A model generated the notes under the pieces. The model saw only the letters and a list, made by a program, of their open reading frames with translations, was not told the DNA's origin and did no database searches. From assembly GCA_947253735.1 (NCBI GenBank), contig CAMYAU010000053.1, positions 1-10,506 on the forward strand: a stretch of 10,506 nt of DNA, written 5' to 3'. Source of the DNA: an uncultured Varibaculum sp. (GTDB lineage Bacteria; Actinomycetota; Actinomycetes; Actinomycetales; Actinomycetaceae). Made by a program: the position numbers and the translations under genes. Below, piece after piece: positions 5,250-10,506 of this stretch (positions are counted from its first letter, which is position 1; each line of letters opens with the position of its first letter).

Positions 5250-6944
5250 TTGCGGTTGGAAAAAGATGCTAAGCAGATCGATAGCGTGCTCGACCAGTAC
5301 GTTACCGCCTATGCCCGGATTGACCCGTTTAAGGCATCGGAATGGGGAATATCTGGGTATGACGCGCTTCTTCCGGATTATTCCCCTCCGGGAATCTCCG
5401 ATCGTTACAAACTGCGTAAAGATACTTTAGCGCGGGTGGCTAAGGCACCGAAGGGTACTGCTCGGGAAGTCAGAGAGGCAGAAGGATTTACCTTACTTGC
5501 ACGAGCCGAGCAAGAAAAATTCGAATCCGGCTTTCTGGCCTCCGAAATTAGCGGAACTAATTCCCCTATCCAGGTTTTTGCCGAAACTTTCAAACTTATG
5601 GACGTTAGCAATGAATCGGGAGTCGGGAATCTGATGCGCAGATTCTTGGCTCTTCCGCAAGCGTTTGCAGGATTAGAAACCACGATGAAGGAATCGCGGG
5701 ACCGGGGTTGGGTTTTTCCCCAGGAAGTATTGGAAATGGTGCTGGGACAGGCAACAATCCTGGCGAATCCCGCTCATGATATCTATGAAGATAAGCGCGC
5801 GGAAATGACCAATACCCGGCTGTCGCAAATGAGTCTGCGCGCATTTGAGCGGGGACTTGCTGCTGCTCAGGATGCTTTTTCTGAAATGGCAAGCTTTTTA
5901 AAGCTAGAAATTCTGCCGGCCTGCTCTCCGATCAGTTCGATTGATCCGCACTCTTATTTCATTTCTCTGCAGAGCGTGGGAGTGAGTGAGCCTAATCCTG
6001 GAGAACTTTTTGAAACGGCCACTGAAGATCTGGTTCGTCTGCGAGCCCGGCGCGATCACTTGCAGAGCGAGCTCGGTAAGAAACATGCTTATCGGCTCTC
6101 TGATTTAGAGATAGCAGATGGCTTTGACGTACTCACTTGGGCTATGGAGGATGCTTGGGACAGTCTTAGCATGCAGGTAGACCCGGAGCTAGCTGAGCTG
6201 GTTAATCCCGAAACCTCTCTCCTTAAGTGGGAGAATGATCCCCACGGTTGTCTAGTCCACCCCTACTATCCCGCGGGAATCCAAATTTCAGAAAACTCGC
6301 GGGTGCTATCGCGTAACTGTGCCGCTAGCCGTGCCCCGCATGCCTATCAAAGCGGAGAAAATCCGGCAGCTATCAGTGGCACAGCCTTCGACTCTTTCCT
6401 GGAAATCGATAACCGCTACTTTGCGCTAGCAGCTTTGGAAAAGGGAATCCCGGGCGCTCACCTGTATTCGCGAGCACGACAGGCTTATGGCGCTAATCTT
6501 TTTACCCGGATAGCTGCGCATTTACCAGTCTCTAATCTGGGCTGGGATTTGTTCGCCCTGGAGATGGCGCCAGAGCTTTGGGATATCCCCAGTGAGATTA
6601 GTTTGCTGGTCCAGGAGCGGATTATGCGTTACGTGGCCTTGGCCTTAGCTGATCTACAGTTATACGGCGGTCAAGGGGAAGGTAAAACTGTATGGGGTTT
6701 GCCGGAGGCAATATCTTACCTGAATGAGACGGTTTCTGGCCCCTGGAACCAGGTACTACTGCGTCAACGCTACCTGGGAGTTCCTGCGTTGAGCTTGGCT
6801 CCCTGGTACGGTTGGCGGAAATGGAAGCAGGCTTACCAGCGTTTCTTAGATACAGGAGGCCAGGGGTTCGCTGATTTTGTGCGGAAAGTTTCTCCGGCGG
6901 GAGCTGTCCATTTCGAAGTAATTGAGAAAATTATTTCTGCTTAG
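5250..6944 (+). CDS. DUF885-family protein with a degenerate metal-binding motif
   Basis: This 564-residue protein matches the DUF885 family (putative metallopeptidase-like proteins common in actinobacteria). It starts with a helical segment containing the family's DP-x-x-A-x-x-G region (DPFKASEWG). Then come the conserved RRFLALPQAFAGLE block (about 131-144) and a mid-region LPA block. The family hallmark, a zinc-type HEG-x-PGHHLQ motif, appears here as E397-KGIPGA403-H404-LY: the leading His-Glu pair is Glu-Lys, and the first His of PGHH is Ala. The C-terminal RY-x-x-P-x-QA-x-x-Y block reads RYLGVPALSLAPWYG, also without the usual Gln. Catalysis by the usual mechanism is doubtful. No signal peptide is visible. 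The start is TTG at 5250 with AAGGAAAG at 5237-5244; TTG at 5256 is an alternative. The gene stands alone, divergent from the methyltransferase. Confidence 0.8.
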   Translation: MRLEKDAKQIDSVLDQYVTAYARIDPFKASEWGISGYDALLPDYSPPGISDRYKLRKDTLARVAKAPKGTAREVREAEGFTLLARAEQEKFESGFLASEISGTNSPIQVFAETFKLMDVSNESGVGNLMRRFLALPQAFAGLETTMKESRDRGWVFPQEVLEMVLGQATILANPAHDIYEDKRAEMTNTRLSQMSLRAFERGLAAAQDAFSEMASFLKLEILPACSPISSIDPHSYFISLQSVGVSEPNPGELFETATEDLVRLRARRDHLQSELGKKHAYRLSDLEIADGFDVLTWAMEDAWDSLSMQVDPELAELVNPETSLLKWENDPHGCLVHPYYPAGIQISENSRVLSRNCAASRAPHAYQSGENPAAISGTAFDSFLEIDNRYFALAALEKGIPGAHLYSRARQAYGANLFTRIAAHLPVSNLGWDLFALEMAPELWDIPSEISLLVQERIMRYVALALADLQLYGGQGEGKTVWGLPEAISYLNETVSGPWNQVLLRQRYLGVPALSLAPWYGWRKWKQAYQRFLDTGGQGFADFVRKVSPAGAVHFEVIEKIISA

Positions 6945-6989
6945 CTGTTCATCTCTGGTCTTACAACTTGGGCGAAGCTAAATAAAATC

Positions 6990-7017
6990 TGCGGGTTTCT
7001 TCCGCAAGTAAGTTTTT
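6990..7017 (+). terminator. Weak terminator after the DUF885 gene
   Basis: TGCGGG (6990-6995) and TCCGCA (7001-7006) form six pairs, one G-U, around a 5-base loop, followed ten bases later by a TTTTT run (7013-7017). The stem is short and the T-run is displaced, so termination may be partial. Confidence 0.4.
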
Positions 7018-7089
7018 CGGGTTTCAGATACGGCTAGCAGCGAAAATCAGAAAGAATATTTCTAATAATTTTGGAAAAGTAAAAGCAAG

Positions 7090-7118
7090 TTGCCCAAAAT
7101 ATCAACTAACAGTAATAA
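7090..7118 (+). promoter_or_regulatory. Possible promoter of the binding-protein and permease operon
   Basis: TTGCCC (7090-7095), a 17-bp spacer and TAATAA (7113-7118) fit a housekeeping-type promoter loosely. They sit in a markedly AT-rich leader (about 7040-7150) unlike its surroundings. Just downstream, CATTATCATTAAAGTTAATAAT has outer ATTAT/ATAAT half-sites reminiscent of Fur/Zur-type metal boxes, but the inner symmetry is poor. Confidence 0.4.
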
Positions 7119-7167
7119 CTCATTATCATTAAAGTTAATAATTTCGCTTTTTAGAAAGGCTAAGCCT

Positions 7168-8766
7168 ATGCGCAGTCCTTGGCGCTCCCTAGTTGCACTG
7201 GCAGCTATTACTTTAACTGCCAGCGGTTTGACCGCTTGTAGCAGCAACTCTCCAGCCGATTCAGTTGACCGGATTTCGATTAACGGAGAAGAACCTGCGC
7301 GCGGTTTGATCCCCGCTGCCGCTGACGATGATGCTGGGATTAAGATCATAGACCTACTTTTTGCCGGGCTGGTTACCTACGATAAGCAAGGAAATGTGGT
7401 CAACGATGTGGCGCAGGAAATAACTGATTCTCCTGACCATAAAACCTGGACCATACAAATGTATACAGACCGCAAATTTTCAGATGGAACTCCGCTGCTG
7501 GCAAAGAACTTTGTCCGTGCCTGGAAGGCCTCAGCTGCACAAAAATTGGGAGCAACCACTGCTTTTGAAGCAATCGAGGGTGCTGACGAAGATGGTACCG
7601 GCAATCTTAGTGGAGTAATGGCTAACGGTGACTACAAAATAACTATCAAGCTGAAACGACCGGTGGCTGACTTTTCCAATCGTTTGGGAATCAACGGTTT
7701 CTACCCGCTGCCAGATAGCGCTTTCGATGAGCAAGGGAAAATTAAAAAAGACTTTGGGAAGCAACCGGTAGGGAACGGCCCCTATACCTTGGTGAGTTGG
7801 GATCATTCCACCCGGATGCAATTAGATAAATCCACCACCTATCGCGGTCCGCGCGAAGCAGAAAACGCGGGACTAGAAGTTAAAATCTACGCGGATCTGT
7901 CCGCTGCCTATCAGGATTTATTAGCTGGAAACCTGGATGTGCTCGACCAGATCCCGGATGGGGAACTTCCCAATTCGGAAAAAGATCTGGGCAATAACCG
8001 CGTTAGCGCAGTGCAAGCCAGTATGCAGACTTTAGATATTGATTACCAGACCAAACATTTTGCGGGAGAAGAAGGCAAACTGCGGCGTCAGGCGATTTCC
8101 CAGGCGATTAATCGTCCCGAAATAATAAAAACTATTTTTTATGGTACCCGCCAGGCAGCTACAGACTTTCTACCGCCCCAGATTTTGGGGCATTTCAGAG
8201 GGAAAGACAGCAATAAGGTATTGCAATTTAATCCCGAGGCAGCCAAACAATCCTGGAAATCCGCCGATAAGATTAGTCCTTGGCGCGGTGAACTAAAAAT
8301 CACTTATAACGCGAATGAAACTAATCAACCTTGGGTAGATGCGATTTGCAATCAGCTTTCAAATACTTTGGGGATTAAAGCAGTAGGGGATCCTCAGCCT
8401 GATTTCAAGGCCCTACTCGAAATGATGGATGAGCATTCCATGCCCGGTCCTTTCCGAATGGGGTGGTCAATGGGGTATCCCTCCCCGAACAATCTGCTTG
8501 CAGGCCGTTATGTGAAGGGCGGTAACGGCAATAAAACGGGTTATGAAAATCCCGAATATACCGAACTCTTGGCGAGGGCGCAGGCTGGAGATACTGCAGA
8601 AGAGGCAGCAAAACTCTATCAACAAGCGCAAACTTTGCTGCTGGCAGATCTGCCTTCGATTCCGCTCTGGTCGCCCAGCGCTAATATCGGATATGGCCAA
8701 CATGTGGGCAAGGTGACTACAGATTGGAAAGGTGAGGTAGCTTTTCATAAAGTTACTAGAAAATAA
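7168..8766 (+). CDS. Peptide-type ABC transporter substrate-binding lipoprotein (OppA/DppA, SBP family 5)
   Basis: This 532-residue lipoprotein should sit on the outer face of the membrane and bind oligopeptides or a similar ligand. The N-terminus is a lipoprotein signal: MRSPWR, a hydrophobic stretch (8-20), then the lipobox L21-T-A-C24 followed by SSNSPADS. The family 5 binding fold follows, with the typical TWTIQMYTDRKFSDGTPL, then AKNFVRAW, a VGNGPYTLVSW segment, LRRQAISQAINRPEI, and the closing IPLWSPSA. The start is ATG at 7168, supported by AGAAAGG at 7153-7159 and by the signal peptide; an open frame from 7090 would add 26 unlikely residues. Family 5 also includes the nickel-binding NikA, but the sequence looks more like OppA. 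No permease or ATPase subunit gene accompanies it; a LysP-like permease follows at 17 bp. The ligand is unknown. Confidence 0.9.
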   Translation: MRSPWRSLVALAAITLTASGLTACSSNSPADSVDRISINGEEPARGLIPAAADDDAGIKIIDLLFAGLVTYDKQGNVVNDVAQEITDSPDHKTWTIQMYTDRKFSDGTPLLAKNFVRAWKASAAQKLGATTAFEAIEGADEDGTGNLSGVMANGDYKITIKLKRPVADFSNRLGINGFYPLPDSAFDEQGKIKKDFGKQPVGNGPYTLVSWDHSTRMQLDKSTTYRGPREAENAGLEVKIYADLSAAYQDLLAGNLDVLDQIPDGELPNSEKDLGNNRVSAVQASMQTLDIDYQTKHFAGEEGKLRRQAISQAINRPEIIKTIFYGTRQAATDFLPPQILGHFRGKDSNKVLQFNPEAAKQSWKSADKISPWRGELKITYNANETNQPWVDAICNQLSNTLGIKAVGDPQPDFKALLEMMDEHSMPGPFRMGWSMGYPSPNNLLAGRYVKGGNGNKTGYENPEYTELLARAQAGDTAEEAAKLYQQAQTLLLADLPSIPLWSPSANIGYGQHVGKVTTDWKGEVAFHKVTRK

Positions 8767-8773
8767 CCATCTC

Positions 8774-8779
8774 GGAGGA
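8774..8779 (+). promoter_or_regulatory. Ribosome binding site that fixes the GTG start of the permease
   Basis: GGAGGA lies four bases before GTG at 8784. It lies within the 17-bp gap after the binding-protein gene and supports translation from GTG; the resulting N-terminus leads correctly into the LKARHLNMIAIGG region of the family. Confidence 0.75.
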
Positions 8780-8783
8780 TACC

Positions 8784-10301
8784 GTGGCTAGCAACCAAGT
8801 TTCTGATAGTAATCCCGATCTAACTGAGGGGAACAGTCCTCAGCTTCACCGCAAACTAAAGGCTCGTCACCTTAATATGATTGCTATTGGGGGAGCGATC
8901 GGAACCGGACTATTCGTGGCCTCAGGCGGCACCATTACCGGAGCTGGCCCTGGCGGTGCTCTGGTTGCCTATGGAGCCATTGGCGTTATGGTGTTCTTCC
9001 TAATGCAATCGTTAGGGGAGATGGCCACCTATTGTCCCACCTCGGGGGCATTTGAAGTTTTTGCAACTCGCTATGTCTCCAAATCTTTTGGATTCGCCCA
9101 GGGGTGGAACTACTGGTACAACTGGGCGATCACCGTGGCCGCGGAGCTAGTTGCCGCTACCATCGTGATGCAATACTGGTTCCCAGAATCGGTGGTTCCT
9201 GCCTGGGTATGGTCGTTGCTATTCTTGGTAATCTTATTTGTCCTCAATGCCTTCACTGTTCGTGGATTCGGGGAATCAGAGTTTTGGTTTGCTTCCATCA
9301 AAGTAGTAACCGTAATCATCTTCCTGGTGCTGGGGATCTTGATGGTAATTGGGATTTTGGGGGGAGAATCTCCAGGGTTTACTAATTTTACTCGCGGGGA
9401 TGCGCCTTTTGTTAACGGCTTTTGGGGCATTATGGGTGTCTTTATGATTGCCGGTTTCTCCTTCCAGGGTACTGAGATGATTGGGATTGCCGCAGGGGAG
9501 ACCCAAGATCCGGAAACCAATGTTCCCCGCGCAACCCGGGCAGTATTCATGCGGATCTTGTTGTTCTATATCGGGGCAATTGCCGTGATTGCTTTTCTGA
9601 TTCCCTACACAGATCCCGCTCTTCTACAAGGAGCCAACGCGGATTCAGATACTGCCAAAGGCTTTACCGAGGCAGTAACTAAGTCTCCGTTTACCTTGCT
9701 CTTTGAACGAGCGGGGATCGCGATCGCGGCGGGAGTAATGAACGCAGTTATCCTCACCTCTATTCTGTCTGCCGGGAACTCGGGAATGTATGTGGCTACC
9801 CGTATGCTTTATTCCCTGGCGAAAGAAAAGAAGGCGCCTGCTATTTTTGGGCGTCTTACCAACCACGGGGTTCCTTTGATGGCCCTGTTGGCAACCACCT
9901 TGGTGGGGGCGGTGTGTTTTGCGACTTCGAGGGTTGGCACCGGACAGGTATATGTATGGCTGGTGAATGCTTCCGGTCTTGCCGGCTTTATTACCTGGAT
10001 GGGGATTGCCTGGTCTCATTATTGTTTCCGTCGCGCTTATAAGGCTCAAGGAAAATCGGTTGCAGATTTGCCCTATAAGGCAATCTTGTATCCAGCGGGA
10101 CCAATTATCGCCTTAGTAATGTGTGCCATTGTGGTGGTGGGGCAGTCCTTAGATGTGATTAGTGGGGAATTCTCGATAATGAACTTCCTGGCCATCTATA
10201 TTGGGCTTTTGTTCTTCTTGGCGCTTTGGGGTGGACATAAGCTAGTTACCCGCGCTCCGGCGGTAAAACCGGAAGAAGCTGATCTTTCACGGCACGTATA
10301 G
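8784..10301 (+). CDS. lysP: Lysine-specific permease (LysP-like, amino-acid transporter of the APC superfamily)
   Basis: This 505-residue inner-membrane secondary transporter probably imports lysine with protons. It resembles E. coli LysP along its whole length. The family start is LKARHLNMIAIGGAIGTGLF (25-44), with the GTG motif of helix 1. GFAQGWNYWYNWA, VRGFGESEFWF, GFSFQGTEMIGIAAGE and LSAGNSGMYVATRMLY all match LysP-type sequences, as do SHYCFRRAY and DLPYKA near the C-terminus. Twelve membrane helices are expected and about that many hydrophobic stretches are seen. There is a modest insertion near LLQGANADSDTAKG compared with E. coli LysP as I recall it. The start is GTG at 8784. It lies 17 bp behind the binding lipoprotein gene, so the two are probably one operon. 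Lysine specificity is inferred from overall similarity; histidine or another basic amino acid is the main alternative. Confidence 0.92.
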   Translation: MASNQVSDSNPDLTEGNSPQLHRKLKARHLNMIAIGGAIGTGLFVASGGTITGAGPGGALVAYGAIGVMVFFLMQSLGEMATYCPTSGAFEVFATRYVSKSFGFAQGWNYWYNWAITVAAELVAATIVMQYWFPESVVPAWVWSLLFLVILFVLNAFTVRGFGESEFWFASIKVVTVIIFLVLGILMVIGILGGESPGFTNFTRGDAPFVNGFWGIMGVFMIAGFSFQGTEMIGIAAGETQDPETNVPRATRAVFMRILLFYIGAIAVIAFLIPYTDPALLQGANADSDTAKGFTEAVTKSPFTLLFERAGIAIAAGVMNAVILTSILSAGNSGMYVATRMLYSLAKEKKAPAIFGRLTNHGVPLMALLATTLVGAVCFATSRVGTGQVYVWLVNASGLAGFITWMGIAWSHYCFRRAYKAQGKSVADLPYKAILYPAGPIIALVMCAIVVVGQSLDVISGEFSIMNFLAIYIGLLFFLALWGGHKLVTRAPAVKPEEADLSRHV

Positions 10302-10322
10302 ATCGTTAGTCGGGAAATTTAT

Positions 10323-10335
10323 GCGTTATTAACGC
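10323..10335. other. Palindrome GCGTTA-T-TAACGC after lysP
   Basis: A perfect 6-bp inverted repeat around one central base starts 22 bp after the lysP stop. A one-base loop cannot fold as RNA without opening pairs, and no T-run follows, so a protein-binding site is more likely than a terminator. Confidence 0.4.
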
Positions 10336-10454
10336 TGAAAGTCCTGGGAAAAATAGATGATGATATCCTGAGCAATCGGTATTGTATCAGTTATCTGTTA
10401 TTCAAGACCAAGTCGAGAAAATCTTGGGATTACGTAAAACTTCCAAAGCGGTAA

Positions 10455-10463
10455 TGCTATATT
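10455..10463 (+). promoter_or_regulatory. Possible extended -10 promoter for a gene beyond the window
   Basis: TGC followed by TATATT is a good extended -10 element (five of six bases of TATAAT). The -35 position (TAAAAC) is weak. A transcript would start near 10470 and run out of the window. Confidence 0.45.
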
Positions 10464-10487
10464 AGCTGTGATCGTGTCAACAATTAT

Positions 10488-10501
10488 GCTGATACATCAG
10501 C
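10488..10501. other. Palindrome GCTGAT-AC-ATCAGC near the right edge
   Basis: A perfect 6-bp inverted repeat with a 2-base centre lies 24 bp downstream of the proposed -10 element. That is a suitable place for a repressor operator of the next gene. Part of it is repeated in inverted form at 10383-10390. Confidence 0.4.
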
Positions 10502-10506
10502 TTTAA

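Larger units (their letters stand above)
10302..10506. other. Non-coding end of the window after lysP
   Basis: Short frames on both strands are broken by stops. The 205 bp hold two short palindromes and one possible promoter, listed separately. The octamer TGTATCAG (10383-10390) is the reverse complement of CTGATACA (10489-10496). No clear terminator for lysP was found. Confidence 0.6.

Noticed and set aside
7090..7167. Upstream extension of the lipoprotein frame from 7090
   Set aside because: It would place 26 AT-rich-coded residues before a normal lipoprotein signal peptide; the ribosome site at 7153-7159 fits the ATG at 7168.
7168..8766. Assignment of the binding protein as NikA (nickel) because of the nearby hydrogenase genes
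   Set aside because: The sequence looks more like OppA/DppA, no nikBCDE genes follow, and unrelated genes separate it from the hydrogenase cluster.
9110..9550. A 146-codon minus-strand frame inside the permease gene
   Set aside because: It is antisense to highly conserved LysP-like sequence and its translation has no recognisable features.

Overview
The window looks like chromosomal DNA of an actinobacterium with a fairly balanced base composition. My guess, not proven, is a lower-GC Actinomycetaceae-like anaerobe or facultative anaerobe. The hints are a lipobox-bearing substrate-binding protein, a DUF885 protein of the actinobacterial type, a LysP-type permease, good AGGAG-type ribosome sites, mixed ATG/GTG/TTG starts, and [NiFe]-hydrogenase genes. 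No rRNA, tRNA, CRISPR array, transposase or phage gene is visible.

Region 1 (1-3311) is the distal part of an uptake [NiFe]-hydrogenase cluster whose structural genes must lie to the left of the window. It holds the 3' part of the cytochrome b subunit (HyaC family) and a HyaD/HupD-type maturation endopeptidase. Next come HypA (nickel insertion), on the opposite strand in the middle of the run, and a 417-residue large-subunit-like protein. The latter keeps the N-terminal CxxC but has lost the second cysteine and the protease-site histidine of the C-terminal motif. A HypC-type chaperone closes the region; it lacks the usual central histidine. The large-subunit-like protein and the HypC-like protein look like an assembly-scaffold pair (compare HupK/HoxV with HoxL) rather than a second catalytic enzyme.

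Region 2 (3312-4263) is a two-gene unit of small membrane proteins of unknown function. It is preceded by a possible extended -10 promoter and closed by a strong GC-rich hairpin terminator. Its position directly after the hydrogenase maturation genes suggests, but does not prove, a link to anaerobic electron transport.

Region 3 (4264-4531) lies between convergent genes and is unusually structured. It has an 18-bp perfect inverted repeat with arms 139 bp apart, a third partial copy of the same motif, and a 17-bp hairpin with a 4-base loop nested inside.

Region 4 (4532-6944) holds two divergent genes: an RsmC/YbxB-type methyltransferase on the minus strand, and a DUF885-family protein on the plus strand whose expected metal-binding HExxPGHH motif is degenerate.

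Region 5 (6945-10506) is a probable transport operon. An AT-rich leader precedes an OppA/DppA-type lipoprotein, followed 17 bp later by a LysP-like lysine permease. No ABC permease or ATPase gene accompanies the binding protein here. The last 205 bases are non-coding, with two short palindromes and a possible promoter pointing out of the window.
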